Assembly (NCBI GenBank): GCA_031373545.1
Contig: JANMMT010000029.1
Location: 1 to 64,000, forward strand
Reading direction: 5' to 3'
Source of the DNA: JADCCX01 sp031373545
GTDB taxonomy: Bacteria > Pseudomonadota > Alphaproteobacteria > Rhizobiales > Beijerinckiaceae
Length of the DNA stretch: 64,000 nt
Shown in pieces: positions 44,030 through 51,619 of the stretch (within the stretch, counting starts at the first letter, position 1; each line of letters begins with the position of its first letter). The notes under the pieces are model-generated. The model saw only the letters and a program-made list of their open reading frames with translations. It ran no database searches and was not told where the DNA came from. Made by a program: the position numbers and the translations under genes.

Positions 44030-45148
44030 TCACAGCGTTTCGAGCAACCGTGCCATCAACTCGGCACGGGGGCCAAGCGACGAGACATAGCAATGCTCGT
44101 GCAGCGTGTGTGCGCCGTCACCGTCACAGCCCAGCCCATCCAGGGTGGCCGCGCCCAGTGCAGCGGTGAAATTGCCGTCCGATCCACCGCCGGTCATGGT
44201 GGTTTCAACCAGATCCAGACCAAACGCTGCCGCCACCTTCACGGCATGCGCATACAGCCCCGCATTGGCGGGCGTTCTGGGCATGGGCGGGCGGTTCATG
44301 CCACCCGTGATCATCAGCTTCACGTCCGGATCATGAGGCTGCAAGCTGCGGATCATGTCGGCGAAAAAGGCACCATCCTCGGCGTTCGTGACGCGCAGAT
44401 CGATGGAGAACCAGCAATCCTTGGGGATGACATTGGCCGCCGTGCCGCCGCGAATTTCAGCCACCGTCGTGGTCACGCCGCGCGGATAATCGGTCAGCCC
44501 CTCGATGAAGGTGATCTGCCGCGCCGCCTCGCGGATGGCGTTGCGCCCATCGGCATGACGCGAACCCGAATGAGCGGGGCGGCCCTCCAGCCTGGCTTCA
44601 AACCGCCCGACACCCTTGCGTGCCGTGACGATGCGTCCGCCGTCGCGCGCGGGCTCCGTCACCAGCACGGCTGCGGCGCGCCGACCCTCGGCCTCGATCA
44701 GCGCACGCGTGGTGGGGCTGCCGATCTCTTCGTCCGGGGTGAACAAATAGACCACGGGACGTGTCAGCCCACCGGACGCAACAACATGCCGGAAGGACGC
44801 GGCGGCCAGATACGCCCCGCCTTTCATGTCGTAGATGCCGGGGCCATAGAGCTTGTCCCCGTCGCGGCGGATCGGCAGGTCGCGTGTCAGCGTCCCGATC
44901 GGATGCACCGTATCCACATGGGACATCATCAGAATGGGTGCTTGGCCGTTGGAAGGCCCGGCGGTGATTTTCAGCGTGTCGCCAAGGCCATCGCGGCCCG
45001 CGATGCGCTCGATGTCCACGGCGCATCCGGCAAAGAACCCCATGACATGGTCCTGCATGCGGTTGACGGCGGCAGCATCATGAGAGGGGCTTTCCTCCGC
45101 CACCCAGGCCGAAAGACCTGCTGTCATTGCCTCGCTGTCGAACCGCAT
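44030..45148 (-). CDS. M20 family metallopeptidase (glutamate carboxypeptidase-like)
   Basis: A 372-residue two-zinc peptidase: MSHVDTVHP (first ligand), YGPGIYDMKGGAYLA (bridging Asp), TPDEEIGS (catalytic and ligand Glu) and HEHCYVSS (C-terminal His ligand), with an inserted dimerisation domain. The closest resemblance is to carboxypeptidase G2/glutamate carboxypeptidase proteins, which release C-terminal glutamate. It ends one base after the pheT stop on the other strand and starts 12 bases after the ssb stop. Confidence 0.9.
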   Translation of the reverse strand: MRFDSEAMTAGLSAWVAEESPSHDAAAVNRMQDHVMGFFAGCAVDIERIAGRDGLGDTLKITAGPSNGQAPILMMSHVDTVHPIGTLTRDLPIRRDGDKLYGPGIYDMKGGAYLAAASFRHVVASGGLTRPVVYLFTPDEEIGSPTTRALIEAEGRRAAAVLVTEPARDGGRIVTARKGVGRFEARLEGRPAHSGSRHADGRNAIREAARQITFIEGLTDYPRGVTTTVAEIRGGTAANVIPKDCWFSIDLRVTNAEDGAFFADMIRSLQPHDPDVKLMITGGMNRPPMPRTPANAGLYAHAVKVAAAFGLDLVETTMTGGGSDGNFTAALGAATLDGLGCDGDGAHTLHEHCYVSSLGPRAELMARLLETL

Positions 45149-45160
45149 CAGGTCTGCTCC

Positions 45161-45649
45161 TCAGAATGGAATATCATCATCCATGTCGTTGCGACCACCG
45201 GCTGGTGCAGGGCGGCGCTCCATGGGGGCGGAGCGGCCAAAATCACCGGCGCTTGAGCGATCATCCATGGCAGGAGCGTCACGCCCCCCGCCTTCACCAC
45301 GCCCGTCAAGCAGGGTCATTTCACCACGGTAGCGTTGCAGCACCACTTCGGTCGTGTAGCGATCCTGCCCCGTCTTGTCCTGCCATTTGCGCGTTTGCAA
45401 TGAGCCTTCGAGGTAAACCTTGCTGCCCTTGCGAAGATATTGCTCCGCGATCTTGGCCAGGCCGTCGTTGAAAATCACCACCGTGTGCCATTCGGTCTTT
45501 TCGCGGCGCTCGCCCGACTGCTTGTCCTTCCAGGTCTCGGATGTGGCGATGCGCAAGTTGACGACGGGCTCGCCGCTGCCCATGCGCCTCACCTCCGGGT
45601 CCGCACCCAGATTGCCCACCAGAATCACCTTGTTCACACTGCCAGCCAT
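45161..45649 (-). CDS. ssb: Single-stranded DNA-binding protein
   Basis: A 162-residue SSB: OB fold MAGSVNKVILVGNLGADPEVRRMGSG to about residue 110, with WHTVVIFNDGLAKIAEQYLRKGSKVYLEGSL, then a glycine-rich linker and the acidic tip DDDIPF that docks repair and replication partners. The ATG at 45649 has GGAGG five bases upstream. A LexA-type box about 115 bases upstream suggests SOS induction. Confidence 0.97.
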   Translation of the reverse strand: MAGSVNKVILVGNLGADPEVRRMGSGEPVVNLRIATSETWKDKQSGERREKTEWHTVVIFNDGLAKIAEQYLRKGSKVYLEGSLQTRKWQDKTGQDRYTTEVVLQRYRGEMTLLDGRGEGGGRDAPAMDDRSSAGDFGRSAPMERRPAPAGGRNDMDDDIPF

Positions 45650-45762
45650 GATGGCCTCCACATTGGTCCTGAACCCACCATAGACGTCTTGGCAGCCCGT
45701 GGCGAACGCGGCGTCGCATTGTCCACACCGATGCGCGATGATCTCGGCGCGGGCTCAATATT

Positions 45763-45777
45763 GTTCTTATTATGTTC
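45763..45777. promoter_or_regulatory. LexA (SOS) box, alphaproteobacterial type
   Basis: GTTC-TTATTAT-GTTC is an exact match to the GTTC-N7-GTTC LexA site known from alphaproteobacteria. It lies in an AT-rich stretch between divergent ssb and panC, 114 bases from ssb and 97 from panC. Confidence 0.8.
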
Positions 45778-45873
45778 CTGTCAAACGGTTTTTTCGCAAA
45801 GAGACCATGGCAAGGACGTTGCTGCGCTGCAAAAAATCACGCATGAAATTCACATAAAAATCGGGGTTAAGCG

Positions 45874-46737
45874 ATGCCGCAACGCGGACCGCACGGAATT
45901 GGTTTGGTCGAAACGGTCGAAGGCCTGCGAAAGCAGGTGGCGGCATGGCGGCGTGACGGCGCGCGCATCGCGCTGGTGCCCACCATGGGGGCGCTGCACG
46001 CAGGGCACATCAGCCTGGTCAAGATGGCGCGGCGGCGCGGTGCGAAGGTCATCGTCTCGATCTTCGTCAACCCGGCCCAGTTCGCGCCGACAGAGGATTT
46101 CTCGAAGTATCCGCGCACCTTCGATGCGGATTGCGCCCAGCTGGTCGAGGCCCATGCCGATACGGTCTATGCCCCCGGCGCAGCCGAGATTTATCCCGAT
46201 GGGTTCGCCACCACCGTAACCCTTGGTGGCCCGGCCAAGGCGGGACTGGAGGATCGTTTTCGCCCCACGCATTTTGATGGTGTCGCGACGGTTGTGGCCA
46301 AGCTGCTGACCCAGTGCCGCCCGGATACCGCGATTTTCGGCGAGAAGGATTACCAGCAACTGCTCGTGATCAAGCAGATGGCGCGTGATCTCGACCTTGA
46401 CGTCACCATCGCCGGGGCGCCCACCGTGCGCGAGAGGGGCGGCCTCGCGCTGTCGTCGCGCAATGTTTTCCTCTCGGACGCCGACCGCGCCGCCGCTGTG
46501 CTTTTGCCTGCCACGCTGAAGGGTGCCGCCTCAGAGGTGCGCGCGGGAGACAACATCGGCGTTGTGGAAGCGCGCGCGCTGCAAGCACTCGAAACAGGTG
46601 GCTTCGTTGTGGATTACGTGGCCGTGCGCAACGCCGCCACGCTGGCACCCGTCAACGGGCTGGCCGAAGGGCCGCTGCGCGTGCTGGCCGCTGCCAGGCT
46701 GGGAACGACCAGGCTCATCGACAACATGCCGGTATAG
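45874..46737 (+). CDS. panC: Pantothenate synthetase
   Basis: A 287-residue enzyme joining pantoate and beta-alanine with ATP: ALVPTMGALHAGHISLVKMARR (HIGH-type motif), VSIFVNPAQFAPTEDFSKYPRT, TAIFGEKDYQQLLVIKQM and LALSSRNVFLS. It is the last step of vitamin B5 synthesis. The ATG at 45874 lies close to a purine-rich site. panB is not adjacent. Confidence 0.95.
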   Translation: MPQRGPHGIGLVETVEGLRKQVAAWRRDGARIALVPTMGALHAGHISLVKMARRRGAKVIVSIFVNPAQFAPTEDFSKYPRTFDADCAQLVEAHADTVYAPGAAEIYPDGFATTVTLGGPAKAGLEDRFRPTHFDGVATVVAKLLTQCRPDTAIFGEKDYQQLLVIKQMARDLDLDVTIAGAPTVRERGGLALSSRNVFLSDADRAAAVLLPATLKGAASEVRAGDNIGVVEARALQALETGGFVVDYVAVRNAATLAPVNGLAEGPLRVLAAARLGTTRLIDNMPV

Positions 46738-46783
46738 GACAGGGCATGTAGGCGCGGCCCGAAAACCGCGCTAAAGCGCTTCG

Positions 46784-47323
46784 ATGCAACGCTCGTTCTA
46801 CTTTCTCATCGTCGGTGGCATCCTCATGCTCTGGGTGGGGCAGAAGCTGCGCCTCGCCGTTCGCAGGCTTGGACTCAATGCCTCCGGAGGGCCGGCGCTC
46901 GACATGCGCCTGTTCGGCTACACCGCCCAGGAGGCCAAGCATTATCTCGCGCTGCTGGGCGAAGAGGGGCGGCGCTATTACCTGCGGACCCAGACGCGGC
47001 TGGAGCTGCCCTTCATCATCGGATACGGCCTTACAGGCGCGGCCATGGGGGCATGGCTGTCGGCGGGGATTCATAAATCAGGCTGGTCACTCGCCTCCTG
47101 GGTGCCGCTGATCGGCGGCTTGCTGGTGGCGGCGGGCGCGGTGGTGGACCTGGACGAGGGCCAGGCCATCCGCAAATTGATCCGCGCCTTTCCGAGGCTG
47201 GATGAGGCCGCCGTGGCGCGCAGCGCAGGCAAGACACGGCTCAAATTCGCGCTGCTGTTTGTAGGTGCCGTGCTGGTGCTGGCCGGTATTGTGGTGGCGG
47301 GCGCAGCGTATTTGAAGAGCTGA
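46784..47323 (+). CDS. Hypothetical membrane protein
   Basis: A 179-residue protein that I do not recognise. Four hydrophobic helices lie at about residues 5-20, 75-95, 105-122 and 155-176; between the first and second is a soluble stretch with GYTAQEAKHYLALLGEEGRRYYLRTQTRLELPF, and between the third and fourth an amphipathic segment. Both ends probably face the cytoplasm. It starts 46 bases after panC and is followed by a palindromic repeat. Confidence 0.65.
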   Translation: MQRSFYFLIVGGILMLWVGQKLRLAVRRLGLNASGGPALDMRLFGYTAQEAKHYLALLGEEGRRYYLRTQTRLELPFIIGYGLTGAAMGAWLSAGIHKSGWSLASWVPLIGGLLVAAGAVVDLDEGQAIRKLIRAFPRLDEAAVARSAGKTRLKFALLFVGAVLVLAGIVVAGAAYLKS

Positions 47324-47330
47324 GGCTCCC

Positions 47331-47432
47331 TGACATTCCGGGGCCGCGTAATCGGAGCCCGGAATCCAGATTTGCAGGGCTATGAGAAAAAGACTGGATT
47401 CCGGGCCTCGCCTTCCGCGATCCCGGAATGAC
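47331..47432. repeat. Palindromic extragenic repeat, copy 2 of 2
   Basis: A 102-bp palindrome with ends TGACATTCCGGGG and CCCGGAATGAC and inner CCCGGAATCCAG / CTGGATTCCGGG. It is the same family as 6338-6446, differing mainly in the loop. Confidence 0.85.
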
Positions 47433-47467
47433 ACCAAGGAAATGCCTTCAAGCACCTTCCAGTCGGC

Positions 47468-47674
47468 TCACTCTTTGGTGAGGGCCGCGGCCTTGTGGAC
47501 CACACGTTTGCCTTCGTCGGTTTCGACAACGAATTGTGGATTTTCCTTGGAGGCCGCGGCTTTGTGACCCTTGATCTGGACCGGTTTGGTCACCTTCTTG
47601 ATGACCTTGCCATGGGCTTCCCCACCCGCGCTTTTCCAACTGACCGCATCACCGCTTCGAGGTTCTTTCGCCAT
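47468..47674 (-). CDS. Hypervirulence-associated TUDOR-domain protein (DUF2945)
   Basis: A 68-residue basic protein: SGDAVSWKSAGGEAHGKVIKKVTKPVQIKGHKAAASKENPQFVVETDEGK matches the HVA1/TUDOR small-protein family through its whole length. The role is unknown. The ATG at 47674 has GGAG eight bases upstream. The 144 bases between it and pheS hold no gene. Confidence 0.85.
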   Translation of the reverse strand: MAKEPRSGDAVSWKSAGGEAHGKVIKKVTKPVQIKGHKAAASKENPQFVVETDEGKRVVHKAAALTKE

Positions 47675-47818
47675 ATACTGAACTCCGTGTCCCGGCATGC
47701 ACAACATCCGTCAAGCCCATGGGTTCCCTCCTGACACCATGAGCCGAAATGTCGATCAGACCGTGAAATCGGCCTTTTTCCGGCACATGGCAGCCGTTGC
47801 GGAGCCCCATGCTTTGCA

Positions 47819-48901
47819 TTAGCCACTTAATCCCCCCGCCAGTGTCGGCAGATCGAGCGGGCGGAAGCCATAGTGCTGCATCCAGCGCACATCTGCCTCG
47901 AAAAATGGCCTCAAGTCGGCCATGCCGTATTTCAGCATGGCGAGGCGGTCGATGCCCATGCCCCAGGCGTAGCCCTGCACTTCGTCGGGGTTGAGGCCGC
48001 AGTTACGCAGCACATTGGCGTGCACCATGCCGCAGCCGAGAATCTCCAGCCAGTCGTCGCCCTCGCCGAAGCGGATCTCGCCGCCCTGGCGGCGGCACTG
48101 AATATCCACCTCCACCGAGGGTTCCGTGAAGGGGAAGAACGAGGGGCGAAAGCGCATCTTGACGTTTTTCACTTCAAAGAACGCCTTGCAGAACTCCTCC
48201 AGCACCCAGAAAAGCTGGGCCATGTTGGCGCTCTTGTCGATGACGAGGCCTTCCACCTGGTGGAACATGGGCGTGTGCGTCTGGTCGCTGTCACAGCGGT
48301 AGGTGCGGCCGGGGCAAATGACGCGGATGGGCGGGGCTTGGCTGAGCATGGTGCGCACCTGCACCGGAGAGGTATGTGTGCGCAGCAGCTTGCGCGCACC
48401 GGTCTCGTCCGGCGCAAAGAAGAAGGTGTCGTGCATTTCGCGCGCCGGATGGCCGACGGGGAAGTTCAGCTTGGTGAAGTTGAGGTCATCCGTCTCGATG
48501 TCGGGGCCTTCCGCCACCGCAAAGCCAAGGTCGGCGAAGATGGCGGTGAGTTCGTCGATCACCTGGCTGATGGGGTGGATGCGCCCCATCTCCAGCGCGC
48601 TGTCACGCACGGGCAATGAAATATCCACGCGCTCGGCAGCCAGCCGCGCATCCAAGGCAGCGGAACCCAGCATCTCCTTGCGGGCGGCCAGCGCCTGCTG
48701 CACGCGGTCCCGCAGGGCGTTGAAGGCCGCGCCTGCCGCCTTGCGCTCCTCGGGCTGCATCTTGCCCAGCGAGGCAAGCAGACCGGAGATGGTGCCGGAT
48801 TTGCCCAGGGACGCCACGCGCACGGCTTCCAGTTCTGCCTCATCGGCGGCCGCAGCCACGCGGGACATGAGATCGGTTTCAATTGCAGTCAATTCGCTCA
48901 T
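47819..48901 (-). CDS. pheS: Phenylalanyl-tRNA synthetase alpha subunit
   Basis: A 360-residue class II synthetase chain: an N-terminal coiled-coil arm (about 1-90), MHDTFFF, motif 2 FRPSFFPFTEPSVEVDI, WLEILGCGMVHANVL and motif 3 GYAWGMGIDRLAMLKYG. It holds the catalytic site that activates phenylalanine. The ATG at 48901 begins the conserved arm; the longer frame is not conserved. It is not in an operon with pheT. Confidence 0.97.
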   Translation of the reverse strand: MSELTAIETDLMSRVAAAADEAELEAVRVASLGKSGTISGLLASLGKMQPEERKAAGAAFNALRDRVQQALAARKEMLGSAALDARLAAERVDISLPVRDSALEMGRIHPISQVIDELTAIFADLGFAVAEGPDIETDDLNFTKLNFPVGHPAREMHDTFFFAPDETGARKLLRTHTSPVQVRTMLSQAPPIRVICPGRTYRCDSDQTHTPMFHQVEGLVIDKSANMAQLFWVLEEFCKAFFEVKNVKMRFRPSFFPFTEPSVEVDIQCRRQGGEIRFGEGDDWLEILGCGMVHANVLRNCGLNPDEVQGYAWGMGIDRLAMLKYGMADLRPFFEADVRWMQHYGFRPLDLPTLAGGLSG

Positions 48902-48987
48902 GATCCGGCTTTTGTGCGGGTTCCGCGGAAGCGTCAAGCGGCTGGTTGGCCCTCGGCAGGACCACTCGCCGCTTCTATGTTGTTTGG

Positions 48988-49478
48988 ATGAGCGATCTGC
49001 ACGAATCACACAAGCCGAGCCTGCCGTTCAAGCTGGCGCAGCGGGTGTTCATGACCCTTGCGCGCTTCACGCGGGGCATGACTCTGGTGTGCGCGCCCTA
49101 GTGCTGACGCCAGACAACCGCATTTTTCTCGTGCGCCATTCCTATGTGCCGGGCTGGCACATGCCGGGCGGCGGGGTGGAGGCCGGGGAAACGCTGGAAG
49201 AGGCGCTGGCCAAGGAACTCGGCGAAGAGGGCAACATCACGCTGACCGGACAGGTTGTATTGCTGGGCGTTTATCTCAACCGCCGGGCTTCCGCGCGCGA
49301 TCACGTGGCGGTGTATGTGGTTCGGAATTTCGACCAGTCCGCCCCCCATGTGCCGGACCGCGAGATTGTCGAGACGGGTTTCTTTCCGCTGGATGCCCTG
49401 CCCGAAGGCACGACCCAAGCCACACGGCGGCGCATTGGTGAAGCGCTCCATTCCATGGCGATCACGCAGGAGTGGTGA
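48988..49478 (+). pseudogene. NUDIX hydrolase gene with a -1 frameshift
   Basis: Reading from ATG 48988 gives KLAQRVFMTLARFTRGMTL, the usual N-terminus of this NUDIX subfamily, then stops at 49099. The rest, GVRALVLTPDNRIFLVRHSYVPGWHMPGGGVEAGE with the NUDIX box GETLEEALAKELGEEG, continues to 49478 in the frame one base back. The break falls at ACTCTGGTGTGCG (about 49081-49093), where one extra G would restore a continuous protein of about 163 residues. It is either a real deletion or a base-calling error. Confidence 0.85.
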
Positions 49479-49588
49479 CTCACGCCTTTACCCTGCCGCA
49501 ATTTCAGGGTCGGAAACACATCGTTCACCCTGTTCAGGCGCAATTCAGCGCCTTCGGTGTTGTGTGTCTCACTCAACCGGAGATTTCC

Positions 49589-50260
49589 ATGGCTTCTCGC
49601 GTGTCCTCACTCCGCACGGCTGCCCTCCAGGCGCTGTTCGTGTCCTGCAGCCTGATGCTCGTGGCTTCACCCGCATCGGCTCAGTGGTTCGCCAGCACCT
49701 ACCGCCCGCCGGTGATCATGGACGAGTTGTCGCCGCGCGAGATCGCTCAGGTTGCGGCACGCCACGGCTTCACCCACGTCTCCCGCCCGGTCTACGGCGA
49801 TGATTTCGCGGTCGTCAGCGCAACCGACCGCAACGGGCGGCGCGCACGGTTGACGATCGACAGTTTCTCGGGCCGCGTGCTGCGCGCCGTGCAACTGCCG
49901 GGCAGCCCGGAGCCGCGCAGCCCGGATTCGCGCTCGCGCGAGCAGGTGGCTCAGGCGCGCACGCCCGCCGTGGCACCGGCCGTGCGCCAGGCCGTGCCGG
50001 ATACCGCCACGCAGACCCGCGCCACGCCGGACAAGCCCACAGTCGTGCGCCGCGAACCCATGTTGCCACCCCAGCCGCTGATCCAGAACCCAAAGGCTGT
50101 CACTGCGCCGCCGCTGGCACCCAAGCCGCCCCAGGCCGCCGTGCAGCCGCGCCGGATCGATATGCTGCCGCCGCCTGCAGAGCTTGATGCGCCGCCGTCA
50201 GCGCCGCGGGGGCCCGCGCCGGCCCTTGCTCCGATGGTGCCGGTGGCGCCGCTTGAATGA
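49589..50260 (+). CDS. Exported proline-rich protein with PepSY-like domain
   Basis: A 223-residue protein. The signal peptide (about 1-32) ends at ASPASAQW; then comes a short PepSY-like domain (about 42-105) with MDELSPREIAQVAARHGFTHVSRPVY and RARLTIDSFSGRVLRA, followed by a long Pro/Ala-rich, probably unfolded C-terminus. Location is probably periplasmic or cell-wall-associated; the function is unknown. CGGAG precedes the ATG at 49589, and a terminator follows the stop. Confidence 0.75.
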   Translation: MASRVSSLRTAALQALFVSCSLMLVASPASAQWFASTYRPPVIMDELSPREIAQVAARHGFTHVSRPVYGDDFAVVSATDRNGRRARLTIDSFSGRVLRAVQLPGSPEPRSPDSRSREQVAQARTPAVAPAVRQAVPDTATQTRATPDKPTVVRREPMLPPQPLIQNPKAVTAPPLAPKPPQAAVQPRRIDMLPPPAELDAPPSAPRGPAPALAPMVPVAPLE

Positions 50261-50263
50261 GAA

Positions 50264-50288
50264 AAAGGGCACCGCGAGGGTGCCCTTT
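50264..50288. terminator. Bidirectional terminator
   Basis: Stem AAGGGCACC-GCGA-GGGTGCCCTT with flanking A and T tracts, between the convergent exported protein and Hsp20 genes. Confidence 0.88.
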
Positions 50289-50311
50289 TCCACTGTTGAT
50301 GGATGACGTGA

Positions 50312-50797
50312 TCAGGCGGCGACAGCCGTGATCGCCTTGGGCTTGGATTTGCCTGACGCCTGCTTCTGACCGATGCTGACGGTGCGTGGCTTCATCGCCT
50401 CGGGCACCTCGCGCACCAGATCCACATGCAGCAGACCGTGTTCCAGCGTGGCCCCGGTGACCGTCACATAGTCGGCGAGCTGGAACCGGCGCTCGAAGGC
50501 GCGTGCGGCAATGCCCTGAAACAGGATGTCGCGAACCTCAACCTCGGCAGGTGGCTGCTTCACACCCTTCACAGTCAGGGTGTTGGCGGCCTGTTCAATG
50601 TTGATTTCCTCATCCGTGAAGCCTGCCACAGCGAGCGTGATGCGGTAGGCATGATCACCCGTCCGCTCGATGTTGTAGGGCGGATAGCTCGGGGCGGCGG
50701 CAGCGTCCTGCCCGCTTGTGGCTTGATCCAGCAGGGAGAACAGCCGGTCGAAACCGATTGTGGTGCGGTGATAGGGAGACAAGTCAAAATGACGCAT
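50312..50797 (-). CDS. Small heat shock protein (Hsp20/IbpA family)
   Basis: A 161-residue protein: N-terminal MRHFDLSPYHRTTIGFDRLFSLLD, alpha-crystallin domain YPPYNIERTGDHAYRITLAVAGFTDEEI to RRFQLADYVTVTGATLEHGLLHVDL, and an IXI-type tail PRTVSIG. It binds unfolding proteins during heat stress. The ATG at 50797 is fixed by the conserved start. The leader may hold a heat-sensing hairpin. Confidence 0.94.
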   Translation of the reverse strand: MRHFDLSPYHRTTIGFDRLFSLLDQATSGQDAAAAPSYPPYNIERTGDHAYRITLAVAGFTDEEINIEQAANTLTVKGVKQPPAEVEVRDILFQGIAARAFERRFQLADYVTVTGATLEHGLLHVDLVREVPEAMKPRTVSIGQKQASGKSKPKAITAVAA

Positions 50798-50804
50798 ATC
50801 AGGG

Positions 50805-50820
50805 TCCTTCCTTGAAGCGA
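50805..50820 (-). promoter_or_regulatory. Possible ROSE-like RNA thermometer hairpin before hsp20
   Basis: On the minus strand, TCGCT (fitting the U-Y-G-C-U box of ROSE elements) is followed by CTTC-AAG-GAAG and GGA, so the ribosome site AAGGAAGGA about ten bases from the ATG could be paired. ROSE elements are known before small heat shock genes of rhizobia. The rest of the leader was not folded. Confidence 0.35.
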
Positions 50821-51066
50821 CGATGCGGTTTTCGGTCTGCCTGGAGACGTTTCCATGCCGCTTGGGGCGCGCATGACAACCGTTCCGGGCGGTGGCCGCA
50901 GCCAATATGGCCTGCGGTGATGCAGAGTTGGGAAGTGGATTTTGCCTTTTCAAGGGGGCGAAGCCGACGCATCCGGACCATTTCTGGCACACGCCGCGCG
51001 GCCTTAAACCTGGGATGAACGGAGGCGAACGGGGATGTTCAGGCTCGCGGCATTACAGGTTGCGCC

Positions 51067-51438
51067 ATGATGTCCGCACCCTCTTCCCGCCATGGCCTGC
51101 TGGCCACCGTCATCCGGCTGCTGCTGGTGGTCGGCGCGATCCTTGTCGGCATCGCGCTCGTGGCCAATCGCCCCCGTGCGGCGGAAGCCGTGCCCCTTCC
51201 CGTCAGCTTTCCACTGGCTGGCGTTGCGCCCGATACGGATGTTGCGCGCCTTCAGCGCAATCTGCAGCGCGATGGGTTCGTTCTTTCCGACGATGCCCGG
51301 CGCAAGGGCCAGATGGTCATCGTGACCGGCGTGCAGCGCAGCGTGCACCACAATGTGCCTTGGCGGCTCGTCATCGACGTGCAATCGGGCGAAATCGTCG
51401 GTCGTCGTCCGTTGGTGGAAATCCTGCGCGGCGACTGA
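51067..51438 (+). CDS. Hypothetical single-pass membrane or exported protein
   Basis: A 123-residue protein that I do not recognise. A hydrophobic helix (about 12-33, VIRLLLVVGAILVGIALVA) could be an uncleaved anchor or signal; the rest is soluble with LQRNLQRDGFVLSDDARRKGQMVIVTGVQR and RLVIDVQSGEIVGRRP, which has a PepSY-like strand pattern. The start is ATG 51067 or 51070. The MITE-like element begins 28 bases after its stop. Confidence 0.6.
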   Translation: MMSAPSSRHGLLATVIRLLLVVGAILVGIALVANRPRAAEAVPLPVSFPLAGVAPDTDVARLQRNLQRDGFVLSDDARRKGQMVIVTGVQRSVHHNVPWRLVIDVQSGEIVGRRPLVEILRGD

Positions 51439-51466
51439 GGAGAGACAATGTAAAGAGTCGTGATCC

Positions 51467-51609
51467 TAGGCCGTGAACTCATAAAAGGAGGGATATTTGA
51501 CGCGAGGGAATGGGAAGATCAGGTTTTGTTGGCTGATCCGCCGTCAACCGTCCGGTTTGCAAGGAGCAGGCGGCAAAAAATGGCCCTCTTTTTATGAGTT
51601 CACGGCCTA
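51467..51609. mobile_element. MITE-like element with perfect 20-bp terminal inverted repeats
   Basis: The arms at 51467-51486 and 51590-51609 are perfect inverted copies (TA + GGCCGTGAACTCATAAAA), and similarity continues inward (GGAGGGATATTT versus AGAGGGCCATTT in the inverted right end). If the outer TA pairs are target duplications, the element proper is 139 bp. No open frame inside encodes a transposase. It separates the hypothetical gene from the alginate lyase gene and ends 10 bases before the lyase ATG. Confidence 0.82.
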
Positions 51610-51619
51610 AGGTGATGCT

